Positions 1 through 5,838 of a DNA stretch of 17,772 nt are shown piece after piece (positions within the stretch are counted from its first letter, which is position 1; the number at the start of each line of letters is the position of its first letter). This DNA comes from Pseudomonadota bacterium (GTDB lineage: Bacteria > Pseudomonadota > Alphaproteobacteria > Sphingomonadales > Sphingomonadaceae), in the NCBI GenBank assembly GCA_029781465.1, contig JAKOWQ010000130.1, positions 1 to 17,772 of the forward strand, in the 5' to 3' direction. Both the position numbers and the translations under genes were made by a program. The notes under the pieces are model-generated. The model was not told the DNA's origin. It saw only the letters and a list, made by a program, of their open reading frames with translations, and made no database searches.

Positions 1-1
1 G

Positions 2-94
2 TGGCGGAGACGGAGGGATTCGAACCCTCGGTACCGGATTTACCAGTACGACGGTTTAGCAAACCGTTGGTTTCAGCCACTCACCCACGTCTCC
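2..94 (-). tRNA. tRNA-Ser (anticodon GCT)
   Basis: Read on the minus strand, the acceptor arm GGAGACG (88-94) pairs with CGTCTCC (6-12), followed by discriminator G (5) and an encoded CCA (2-4). The anticodon stem ACGGT/ACCGT encloses the loop TTGCTAA, giving anticodon GCT, which decodes serine AGC/AGU. A long variable arm built around GTAC...GTAC and a standard T arm with GGTTCGAATCC make this a class II tRNA, as expected for serine. It lies divergent from the downstream eipA gene. The identification is firm because every stem can be read directly. Confidence 0.97.
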
Positions 95-116
95 GGATCG
101 CAGCGGCGAAGCGCGG

Positions 117-145
117 CCTATAGCGGCGCCTCGGCGGGGCGGCAA
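117..145 (-). promoter_or_regulatory. Candidate sigma70-type promoter of tRNA-Ser
   Basis: On the minus strand, TTGCCG (140-145) is followed after exactly 17 nt by TATAGG (117-122). Each hexamer matches four of six consensus positions. Initiation about 7 nt further on would fall near position 110, some 16 nt before the mature tRNA 5' end at 94. The stretch between is GC-rich, as is common at promoters of stable RNAs. This is inferred from spacing and hexamers only. Confidence 0.5.
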
Positions 146-159
146 GGGGCGAGAAGCAC

Positions 160-237
160 GATTCTTGGCGACTCGCTTGGCCGCAAAACCGACTCGCTTC
201 ATCGCCGCTCGATTGAGCTTGGCGCGGGCATCGATTC
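160..237. promoter_or_regulatory. Cluster of four GANTC sites upstream of eipA
   Basis: GANTC, the target of the alphaproteobacterial cell-cycle DNA methyltransferase CcrM, occurs at 160-164 (GATTC), 170-174 (GACTC), 191-195 (GACTC) and 233-237 (GATTC). Two of the sites sit inside a direct repeat, CGACTCGCTT, at 169-178 and 190-199, set 21 bp apart, which is about two helical turns. The cluster fills the upstream region of eipA. No TTAA-N7-TTAA CtrA box is visible here. Methylation control is an inference from the motif. Confidence 0.45.
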
Positions 238-257
238 TGATCGCGGATGGACCAATC

Positions 258-289
258 CCGCCGCCTCCGCGTGGACCCGGAGGCGGCGG
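258..289 (+). promoter_or_regulatory. Strong GC-rich stem-loop in the eipA leader
   Basis: CCGCCGCCTCCG (258-269) and CGGAGGCGGCGG (278-289) form a perfect 12-bp inverted repeat around an 8-nt loop (270-277). The 3' arm ends 19 nt before the eipA ATG at 309, so in mRNA the hairpin would stand just upstream of the ribosome-binding region without covering the start codon. No U run follows, which argues against a simple intrinsic terminator. It may stabilise the mRNA, tune translation or act as a roadblock; the sequence does not decide which. Confidence 0.6.
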
Positions 290-308
290 ACAACCCGGGA
301 TCGAGACC

Positions 309-1061
309 ATGAGCCTTCGCCTGCCATCGGCTTTTCGCGGTGCGCTGTTCGCCCTGTCGGGCGCTCTTGCCATGATCGGTACCGCCAGCGCACCGGCCCA
401 GGTTCAGACGGTCGATCCCGACAAGGCGATCGACGGCGATCTTTCCGCGCCGACACCCACGCCCAGTCCTGCCCCTTCGGGTGACGCCGCGGTGCCCGCG
501 CACGACCCGCTGGATCCCAACGCCCCGGCTCCCGCGCCAAGTCCGGTTCCTGGCGCTCCGGCCAGCACTGCCTCGGGCATGACCTATCAGAAGGATGATG
601 TCCTCGCCGCCGCCGAAGGCGTGTTCGGCAAGGGCGCCAAGGGTCTGGCGCAGATGATCGAGGATTTGCTCAAGAAGCAAGGCGAGCCCAACGGCTACAT
701 CACCGGACGCGAAGGCGGCGGAGCGGTGATCCTGGGAATGCGCTGGGGATCGGGGACGCTCCATCACAAGGTCGAGGGCGAGAAGCCAGTCTACTGGACC
801 GGCCCGTCGGTGGGCTTCGATGCCGGGGCCAACGCCGGTTCCACCTTCGTGCTGGTCTACAATCTTTACGACACCGAAGACCTCTACAAGCGGTTCCCCT
901 CGGGTGAGGGCGGGGCCTATGTGGTGGGTGGGTTCACCGCCAGCTACCTGCGCCGCGGCGATATCGTGCTGATCCCGATCCGGGCGGGTGTGGGCCTGCG
1001 TCTGGGGGTGAACGCCGGCTACATGAAGTTCCGGCACAAGGCCAACTGGCTGCCGTTCTGA
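309..1061 (+). CDS. eipA: EipA-like envelope integrity protein (DUF1134)
   Basis: A 250-aa protein with an export signal (hydrophobic about 11-26, likely cleavage near ASAPA-Q at 30/31), a Pro/Ala-rich linker (about 48-86) and a conserved C-terminal domain (about 90-250) rich in short beta strands and glycines. This matches the alphaproteobacterial DUF1134 family, whose Brucella member EipA is a periplasmic eight-stranded beta-barrel protein needed for envelope stress resistance. I chose ATG 309 because it places the signal peptide at the N terminus. The frame is open back to an ATG at 165, but that extension would be a Pro/Gly stretch translated from the 258-289 hairpin. The gene stands alone, convergent with the GDPD-like gene. 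In Brucella eipA is activated by CtrA; no full CtrA box is seen here, only the GANTC cluster. Confidence 0.88.
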   Translation: MSLRLPSAFRGALFALSGALAMIGTASAPAQVQTVDPDKAIDGDLSAPTPTPSPAPSGDAAVPAHDPLDPNAPAPAPSPVPGAPASTASGMTYQKDDVLAAAEGVFGKGAKGLAQMIEDLLKKQGEPNGYITGREGGGAVILGMRWGSGTLHHKVEGEKPVYWTGPSVGFDAGANAGSTFVLVYNLYDTEDLYKRFPSGEGGAYVVGGFTASYLRRGDIVLIPIRAGVGLRLGVNAGYMKFRHKANWLPF

Positions 1062-1065
1062 TCGG

Positions 1066-1085
1066 GCCCGGCTCAGGGGGCCGGG
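1066..1085. terminator. Possible bidirectional hairpin between convergent genes
   Basis: CCCGGC (1067-1072) pairs with GCCGGG (1080-1085) around a 7-nt loop, located directly after the eipA stop and overlapping the stop of the convergent gene. Its position suggests transcript-end formation for one or both genes. There is no T tract on either side, so it is not a classical intrinsic terminator. Confidence 0.3.
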
Positions 1086-1744
1086 ATCAGGCAATCGGTA
1101 TAGAGGCCATAGCCGGCGATTGGCCGGTTCACGGTATGGAGGAACACCGGATGGTGCAGGCCCTCCGCCAGGGCGCGGCGCTTGTAGGCGATTGTCACCG
1201 CGCGCAGCGGCAGGGCATTGGCAGCCTGTTGCCAGCCACGATCGGGCAGCCGGTATGCGGTGAGGATCGGGGCGGAATAGCCCATCGCAACGACCGGTGC
1301 GAATTCCCCCGGCGCATAGATCTGCGGCACAAACCGGCCTATCCGCTCGCCGGCCATCTGCCTGAGCAGCGCCAGACCGGCAAGGTTGTCGCTTTTGAAG
1401 TCGGTCACCACGCTGATCTGTGGATGGGTATCGAGCCAGCGCATCAGCCCGGCGGGATCGAGCGAGGAGCGGTGATCGGCATCGTGGCCGATGACGAGCC
1501 GCCCGTTCTCGACCAGAAAATCGAGCTCGACCATGGTGAAGCCATGGCTGGCCGCTAGATCGAGCGCCTCGAGATTGTTGGCATAGGTCTGCTCCGGCAG
1601 CCCGCCCCCGGCATGGGCCACCAAAGTCCCGGATGCGGGGACATAGGCGCGGCATCCGTCGCGGTGCTGATAGCGCCAGACCTGACCGGCCCCGATCAGA
1701 GCCAACCCGGCAAGACCAATCAGGACGAGGCGGCGCGCTTGCAT
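1073..1744 (-). CDS. Glycerophosphodiester phosphodiesterase-like protein
   Basis: A 223-aa protein starting with a hydrophobic segment (about 5-20) that could be a signal anchor or uncleaved signal peptide, so it probably acts at or outside the inner membrane. The GDPD/PI-PLC-like TIM-barrel signature is visible: AHAGG (43-47), PEQTYANNLEAL (50-61), ELDF (73-76), GHD (87-89) and TDFK (114-117). These hold the catalytic His pair and the acidic metal ligands of the fold. The classical HRG motif reads HAG here, and YANN-EA replaces PENT, as in a divergent GDPD subfamily. Hydrolysis of glycerophosphodiesters is the family reaction; the real substrate is unknown. An upstream terminator (1770-1796) suggests a separate promoter. 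A small inverted repeat, ACCCT/AGGGT (1751-1765), includes its likely Shine-Dalgarno bases. Confidence 0.75.
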   Translation of the reverse strand: MQARRLVLIGLAGLALIGAGQVWRYQHRDGCRAYVPASGTLVAHAGGGLPEQTYANNLEALDLAASHGFTMVELDFLVENGRLVIGHDADHRSSLDPAGLMRWLDTHPQISVVTDFKSDNLAGLALLRQMAGERIGRFVPQIYAPGEFAPVVAMGYSAPILTAYRLPDRGWQQAANALPLRAVTIAYKRRALAEGLHHPVFLHTVNRPIAGYGLYTDCLIPAP

Positions 1745-1769
1745 CGCTTGACCCTAGCAAAGGGTACTG

Positions 1770-1796
1770 AAAAAAGGCTGAAACCGGTGGTTCAGC
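1770..1796 (-). terminator. Intrinsic terminator after the DUF983 gene
   Basis: On the minus strand GCTGAACC (1796-1789) pairs with GGTTTCAGC (1785-1777), with one bulged T and a 3-nt loop, and is followed by C and a run of six T (1775-1770). This is a good rho-independent terminator shape. It overlaps the DUF983 stop codon (1792-1794) and ends before the GDPD-like gene starts at 1744, so it separates the two same-strand genes. Confidence 0.65.
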
Positions 1797-2229
1797 TTTG
1801 CCGCAGGCGCGCCTCGTCGCGTCCGGCCGGATTGAAGCCGTGCATCCCCAGCCACCATTGCAGGGCGATAATTCCGCCCTTGGCCGGTTGCAGCAGCGCC
1901 AGCATGATTGCCGCGCCAAGCGCCATGCACAGTGCCACGCAGGCCCACAGCGGCAGAACATCGCTGCTGGCGAGCGCGATGATCACCGGGGCAAGCAGGT
2001 GACCGGTGAGGAAGATCGAGACGTAGGGCGGAAAATCGTCGGCCCGGTGGTGCGACCAGTCCTGCCCACACGCCGCACAGTGCGGCGCGGGCTTGAGAAA
2101 ACGGGCGAACAGTTTGCCTTCCTCGCAGCGCGGACACTTGCCGACGATTCCCCGCATCATCGCCTGCTTGAGCGAGGCGGGCAGCGCCGGCAGCGGCAGC
2201 ATCGAGGCGAAAGGCGAGGGTGCGGGCAT
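1792..2229 (-). CDS. DUF983 family membrane protein with two CxxC pairs
   Basis: A 145-aa protein. An N-terminal cytoplasmic part carries two Cys pairs, CPRC and CAAC, about 19 residues apart (about 32-35 and 51-54), which look like a zinc-ribbon site. Two transmembrane segments follow (about 68-88 and 92-113), and the tail contains the GMHGFNP stretch. This architecture is typical of DUF983, a family of unknown function often found near cytochrome oxidase assembly genes in proteobacteria. Here it instead follows a 33-aa membrane ORF by 36 nt. ATG 2229 is preceded by AGG at 7-nt spacing; a GTG at 2247 would add six residues and is the alternative start. The transcript probably ends at the terminator that overlaps the stop codon. 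Confidence 0.82.
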   Translation of the reverse strand: MPAPSPFASMLPLPALPASLKQAMMRGIVGKCPRCEEGKLFARFLKPAPHCAACGQDWSHHRADDFPPYVSIFLTGHLLAPVIIALASSDVLPLWACVALCMALGAAIMLALLQPAKGGIIALQWWLGMHGFNPAGRDEARLRQS

Positions 2230-2265
2230 GGCCGAGCCTAACCACACCGCCGCCTGGAGGACAAG

Positions 2266-2367
2266 CTATTGCCGCAGCCGCCAGAGCGAAACGGCCAGGA
2301 TTGCCAGCATCACCGCCAGCGCAGCCGCCAGTTCGAGCGCCAGGCGCCAGAGCGGTTTCGGTTTCAT
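2266..2367 (-). CDS. 33-aa single-pass membrane ORF
   Basis: A short ORF running from ATG 2367 to TAG 2266. It begins MKPKPLWR, has one hydrophobic segment (about residues 9-28, LALELAAALAVMLAILAVSL) and ends WRLRQ, so basic residues flank the membrane span on both sides. GGGAGAAC stands directly before the ATG, a better Shine-Dalgarno sequence than most in this window, and supports real translation. It lies 36 nt before DUF983 on the same strand and just downstream of an AT-rich, promoter-like region. I do not recognise a family. It could be a small membrane protein acting with DUF983 or a leader peptide whose translation influences it. Confidence 0.6.
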   Translation of the reverse strand: MKPKPLWRLALELAAALAVMLAILAVSLWRLRQ

Positions 2368-2554
2368 GTTCTCCCAAGCGGACGCACGTCGCGGCCCTGG
2401 ATTCGGTTATCCAAATGTAAGTATTGGAACTATAAAGCATTTCTCCCCATAACAGGCAACCGCGAATCGCCCAGGTCCGGCTTTGTTGGGGGTGTTGGCG
2501 TCGCTACATGCCCCCTTGCCCCGTGCCGGACGCGGGTCTAAGCGCCGCCTCGCT
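2368..2554. promoter_or_regulatory. Divergent intergenic region with AT-rich core
   Basis: This gap separates the 33-aa ORF (minus) from the aminotransferase (plus). Around 2401-2455 it becomes clearly AT-rich compared with its surroundings. TATAAA (2431-2436) on the plus strand and TATAGT (revcomp of 2429-2434) on the minus strand are overlapping -10-like hexamers; TTGCCT lies 19 nt upstream of the minus-strand one. A bulged hairpin (GGGGGTGT at 2488-2495 with ACA-TG-CCCCC at 2506-2515) could form in the aminotransferase leader. No Shine-Dalgarno sequence precedes ATG 2555. Promoter assignment is weak. Confidence 0.35.
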
Positions 2555-3733
2555 ATGCTCGAGAACCTTGCCCAACAGCCCGCCGATGCGCTGCTCGCGC
2601 TGATCAAGCTCCACAACGCCGATCCCCGGCCCGACAAGATCGACCTGGGTGTGGGCGTCTATCGCACCGGTCAGGGCGATACGCCGGTGTTCGCGGCGAT
2701 CAAGGCGGCGGAAAAGGTGCTGCTGGAAACCCAGGATTCGAAAAGCTATCTCGGTCCCGAGGGCGACATGGGCTTTGTCCACGCGCTGATGCCCTACATC
2801 TTCGGGGCGGACGACCCCACGATGGGCGGCCGGATCGGGGGAATGCAGACCCCGGGCGGCACCGGCGGGGTGCGGCTGGCGGTGGCGCTGGCGCACAAGG
2901 CCGGGATCGGGCGGATCCGCATGGGCCTGCCCAGCTGGCCCAACCACGCGCAGATCTTTGCCGATCTCGATGTCGAACTGGCCGGGTTCAAGCACGCGAC
3001 GGCCAAAGGCGTGGTCGACATGGATGCGCTGCGCGAGGCGATCGCTGCCTGCGAACCGGGCGATGCGATCCTGCTTCACGGCTGCTGCCACAACCCCACC
3101 GGGATCGACTATTCGAACGAGAACTGGGACGAGATTGCCGCGCTGATTGCGGCCAAGGGCGTGCTGCCGATCATCGACCTGGCCTATCAGGGGCTGGGCG
3201 CGGGCATGGAAGAAGACGCCTATGGCCTGCGCCGCGTTCTGGGCGCGGTGCCCGAGGCGCTGATCGCCTATTCGTGCGACAAGAACTTCGGCATGTACCG
3301 TGACCGTGTCGGTGCGGTCTATGCCATGGTGGCCGATCCGGCGCAGCTCGATGCGGTGCTCTCGAACGGCTATTCGCTGGCCCGCGCGGCCTGGTCTATG
3401 CCGCCCGACCACGGCGCGGCGGCAGTACGGATCATCCTGTCCGATCCGGCGCTGGTCCGGGTCTGGCTCGACGAGCTTGACACCATGCGCGCGCGTATGC
3501 GCCAGGTTCGCGCGCGGCTGGCCGAAACCGGCATGGCCGGCGCGATCGACCTCACGCCGCTGGGCGGGCAGAACGGGCTGTTCTCGGTGCTGCCGCTGTC
3601 GGGCGACCAGATCCTCGCGCTGCGCAACGATCACGGCATCTACATGGCTGGATCCGGCCGGATCAACGTCGCCGGGCTGACCATGGGCAATATCGACAAG
3701 TTCATCGCCAACGTCGGCTCGGTAAGCGCCTGA
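2555..3733 (+). CDS. Aromatic/aspartate aminotransferase (class I, PLP)
   Basis: A 392-aa fold-type I aminotransferase of the AspC/TyrB group. Visible landmarks are the N-terminal LGVGVYR (31-37), the GGTGGVR stretch (101-107), HNPTG (179-183) around the PLP-ring Asn, DLAYQG (208-213) with the cofactor Asp, the Schiff-base lysine K243 in SCDKNFGMYRDRVG, and the substrate carboxylate-binding Arg R369 in GSGRINVAGL. Length fits the family (about 395). It transfers amino groups between aspartate or aromatic amino acids and 2-oxoglutarate in the cytoplasm; the sequence alone does not separate aspartate from aromatic preference. ATG 2555 matches the usual N terminus; the frame is open to an ATG at 2483 whose extra residues look non-coding. 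The stop overlaps the next start by one nucleotide. Confidence 0.9.
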   Translation: MLENLAQQPADALLALIKLHNADPRPDKIDLGVGVYRTGQGDTPVFAAIKAAEKVLLETQDSKSYLGPEGDMGFVHALMPYIFGADDPTMGGRIGGMQTPGGTGGVRLAVALAHKAGIGRIRMGLPSWPNHAQIFADLDVELAGFKHATAKGVVDMDALREAIAACEPGDAILLHGCCHNPTGIDYSNENWDEIAALIAAKGVLPIIDLAYQGLGAGMEEDAYGLRRVLGAVPEALIAYSCDKNFGMYRDRVGAVYAMVADPAQLDAVLSNGYSLARAAWSMPPDHGAAAVRIILSDPALVRVWLDELDTMRARMRQVRARLAETGMAGAIDLTPLGGQNGLFSVLPLSGDQILALRNDHGIYMAGSGRINVAGLTMGNIDKFIANVGSVSA

Positions 3734-4272
3734 TGGACCGTCAGCCGGTCCTCGAAGGGGAGCGGCTGATGTTGAGGCCGCTGAGCGCAGACGATTGGGA
3801 TGCGCTCTATGCCCTCGCCCGCGACCCCAGGGTGTGGGAGCTGCATCCGGTCAGCAATCGCTGGCAGGAGCCCGTGTTCCGCGTCTTTTTCGATGAGGCT
3901 CTGGCCGATGGCGGGGCGCTGGTCGCGGTCGACAAGGCCAGCGGCGCGCTGGCCGGATCGTCGCAATACCGCGGGTTCGACCCGGAGGCATCGCGGGTAG
4001 AGATCGGCTGGACCTTTCTTGGCCGCGATCACTGGGGCGGCGAGACCAACCGCGAAATGAAACGCCTGATGTTGGCCCATGCCCTGGAAAGCGTGGAACG
4101 CGTGGTGTTTCGCGTGGGCGAAACCAATTTGCGCTCGCGCCGGGCGATGGAAAAGATCGGCGGCAGGCTGACCGACAGGACCGAGCGGCTGGACGGTCCG
4201 AACGGCCCGATCGTCCACGTCGTTTACGAAATCGACCGCGAAAGCTTCGCGAACGGGCCGCTCAGCCCTTGA
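3733..4272 (+). CDS. GNAT family N-acetyltransferase (RimJ/RimL type)
   Basis: A 179-aa protein with the features of the RimJ/RimL branch of GNAT acetyltransferases: LEGERLMLRPLSADDWDAL at the start, a central EIGW strand (90-93), the acetyl-CoA loop region GGETNREMKRLMLAHA (102-117), and the C-terminal motif NLRSRRAMEKIG (132-143). Family members move an acetyl group from acetyl-CoA to an N-terminal or small-molecule amine; the acceptor is not predictable here. The start codon overlaps the aminotransferase stop (TGATG, 3731-3735), implying translational coupling. The 3' end overlaps ribE by 11 bp tail to tail and contains nested inverted repeats. Confidence 0.85.
   Translation: MDRQPVLEGERLMLRPLSADDWDALYALARDPRVWELHPVSNRWQEPVFRVFFDEALADGGALVAVDKASGALAGSSQYRGFDPEASRVEIGWTFLGRDHWGGETNREMKRLMLAHALESVERVVFRVGETNLRSRRAMEKIGGRLTDRTERLDGPNGPIVHVVYEIDRESFANGPLSP
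4203..4260. repeat. Nested inverted repeats at the GNAT/ribE junction
   Basis: Outer arms CGGCCCG (4203-4209) and CGGGCCG (4254-4260) are perfect 7-bp complements. Inside them, CGCGAA (4237-4242) and TTCGCG (4246-4251) form a second perfect 6-bp stem with a 3-nt loop. All lie in the last codons of the GNAT gene, immediately beyond the ribE stop. They may help end convergent transcripts, but there is no T tract, and coding constraint could explain part of the symmetry. Confidence 0.4.
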
Positions 4273-4879
4273 GGCTTTGCATCCGTTGCAGGTAGCGCGC
4301 CAGTACGTCGATTTCGAGATTGACGGCGTCGCCCGCCTGCAAATCGCCAAGCGTGGTCACTTCGGCGGTGTGCGGGATGATGTTCAGCTCGAAATCGCAG
4401 GTTCCGTCAGCATGGTCCGAAACCGCGTTGACGGTGAGTGAGACCCCCTCGAGCGTGACCGAGCCCTTGGGCGCGATATAGGGGCTGAGCGCCGCCGGTG
4501 TGGCCACGGTCAGCCGGATCGATCCGCCCGCCTCCTCGCGCGCGGCGATGCGGCCCACGGCATCGACATGGCCGGTGACGATATGTCCGCCCAGTTCATC
4601 GCCCAACCGCAAGGCCTGCTCAAGGTTGAGCCGCTGGCCCTCGCGCCACATCCCCTGGGCGGTGCGCGCGATCGTTTCGTCCGAGATATCGACCTCGAAC
4701 CAGCAATTGCCCGGCTCGCCGCCGCGCGCCACCACGGTCAGGCATACTCCGGAACAGGCGATCGAGGCACCGATCGCGATCTGCGCGGGATCGTAGGGGC
4801 AGGTGATGACGGCATGCAGATCGCCCGCGCGGCGGGATTCGCGGATCGTGCCGATGGCGGTGATGATTCCGGTAAACAT
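4262..4879 (-). CDS. ribE: Riboflavin synthase, alpha chain type
   Basis: A 205-aa protein starting MFTGIITAIG, the hallmark N terminus of riboflavin synthase, which dismutates two 6,7-dimethyl-8-ribityllumazine molecules into riboflavin and the pyrimidine precursor. Two lumazine-binding barrels are recognisable: the first with ACSGVCLTVV (about 41-50) and LGDELGGHIVTGHVDAVG (about 91-108), the second with KGSVTLEGVSLTVN (about 137-150). Length is normal (about 200-215). The start ATG overlaps the ribD stop by one nucleotide (TAATG), so the two riboflavin enzymes are translationally coupled. No FMN riboswitch is seen in this operon. Confidence 0.95.
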   Translation of the reverse strand: MFTGIITAIGTIRESRRAGDLHAVITCPYDPAQIAIGASIACSGVCLTVVARGGEPGNCWFEVDISDETIARTAQGMWREGQRLNLEQALRLGDELGGHIVTGHVDAVGRIAAREEAGGSIRLTVATPAALSPYIAPKGSVTLEGVSLTVNAVSDHADGTCDFELNIIPHTAEVTTLGDLQAGDAVNLEIDVLARYLQRMQSLKG

Positions 4880-5838
4880 TAGCCCCGCTCGTAAACCTCC
4901 AGCGTGTCGTTGCCAAGCGTGCGCCGGTCGGCAAGGCGCCAGCGCGGGGAACTGGCCAGGGCATCGGCAGTCAGCTCGGGCAGGGCGGGTCCTTTGCCGC
5001 CAACCGTGAGCGGCGCGCGGTAGAGCATCATCCGGTCGACCAGCCCGACATCGAGAAAGGCGCGGGCGGTTTCGGCTCCGCCCTCGACCATCAGGGTCTG
5101 CACGCCTTCCATATCGGCGATCGCCTCGGGCGAGGGCAATGCCTGCCAGCCCGGCGGCGCGTCCCCGCGCGACAGCAGCCAGCGCTGCGGGCTGCGATCC
5201 GCGATCCCTGGCAGACGCACATCGAGCCGGGGCCGGTCAGTCCGCAAGGTTCCGCTACCGACCAGGATCGCGTCCAGCCGCGCCCGCCAGGCGTGGACAT
5301 GCGCGCGTGCGATCTCTCCGGTCAGCCATTGCCCCTGCGGCGGGGCCAAGCGCCCATCGGCCGACAGCGCAAGCTTGAGTGTGACATGCGGGCGGCCGTG
5401 GCGCCGCAGCATCAGGTATCCCGCCAGGCTGGCGGCGCATTCGCCGCAATCGACCTCTGTCACCGCGATCCCGGCGGCGCGGATCCGGGCCACGCCTTGG
5501 CCGGCGGTACGCGGATCGGGGTCGTGGCAGCCGATGACCACCCGGGCGAGGCCGCTGGCCACGATCAGATCGGCGCAGGAAGGACCGCGTTCGGACTGGT
5601 GGGCGCAGGGCTCGAGCGAGACGTAGAGCGTTGCCCCTCTGGCCGCCTCTCTCGCCGCCGCCAGCGCTACGGCCTCGGCATGGGGGCGTCCGCCCGGCTG
5701 GGTCCAGCCGCGAGCGATGACCGTGCCATCGCGAACAACAATCGCCCCCACCGCCGGGTTGGGGCGAGCGAACGGCACACCGCGCGCGGCCAGCCGCGCC
5801 GCCGCCGCCAGCCAGCGCCGGTCCGCGTCAGTTGGCAA
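4879..5838 (-). CDS. ribD: Bifunctional deaminase/reductase RibD
   Basis: A 319-aa riboflavin-pathway enzyme. The N-terminal deaminase domain shows PNPAVGAIVV (27-36), the zinc and catalytic motif HAE (53-55) and the zinc cysteines C78 and C88 in LEPCAHQSERGPSC. The C-terminal reductase domain begins near KLALSADGRLA (155-165) and includes DAILVGSGTLRTDRPRL (189-205) and VEGGAETARAFL (251-262). It is somewhat shorter than enterobacterial RibD (about 367 aa), mainly in the reductase part. I chose the TTG at 5838 because it sets the usual distance to the deaminase motifs and overlaps the upstream stop by 11 nt; the frame stays open upstream to 5916 but that part lies inside the preceding gene. 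The start codon is the uncertain point. Confidence 0.92.
   Translation of the reverse strand: MPTDADRRWLAAAARLAARGVPFARPNPAVGAIVVRDGTVIARGWTQPGGRPHAEAVALAAAREAARGATLYVSLEPCAHQSERGPSCADLIVASGLARVVIGCHDPDPRTAGQGVARIRAAGIAVTEVDCGECAASLAGYLMLRRHGRPHVTLKLALSADGRLAPPQGQWLTGEIARAHVHAWRARLDAILVGSGTLRTDRPRLDVRLPGIADRSPQRWLLSRGDAPPGWQALPSPEAIADMEGVQTLMVEGGAETARAFLDVGLVDRMMLYRAPLTVGGKGPALPELTADALASSPRWRLADRRTLGNDTLEVYERG

Noticed and set aside
165..308. N-terminal extension of eipA from the ATG at 165
   Set aside because: It would push the signal peptide to residue 49 and translate the 258-289 hairpin into Pro/Gly runs.
81..1961. A very long open frame on the minus strand across eipA, the GDPD-like gene and beyond
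   Set aside because: It runs antisense to eipA and out of frame with the GDPD-like gene, its product has no recognisable domain and is rich in Arg, Ala and Gly as expected from GC-rich shadow frames.
1754..2440. A 228-codon minus-strand frame overlapping DUF983 and the 33-aa ORF
   Set aside because: Its product has no recognisable domain, and the DUF983 frame with CPRC, CAAC and two membrane spans explains the same DNA.
2488..2515. Bulged hairpin GGGGGTGT/ACA-TG-CCCCC in the aminotransferase leader, considered as a riboswitch or attenuator
   Set aside because: Short stem with a 2-nt bulge, no U run, and no known riboswitch pattern; may be chance.
2483..2554. N-terminal extension of the aminotransferase
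   Set aside because: The 24 extra residues look unlike any aminotransferase N terminus, while MLENLAQQPADALLAL at 2555 fits.
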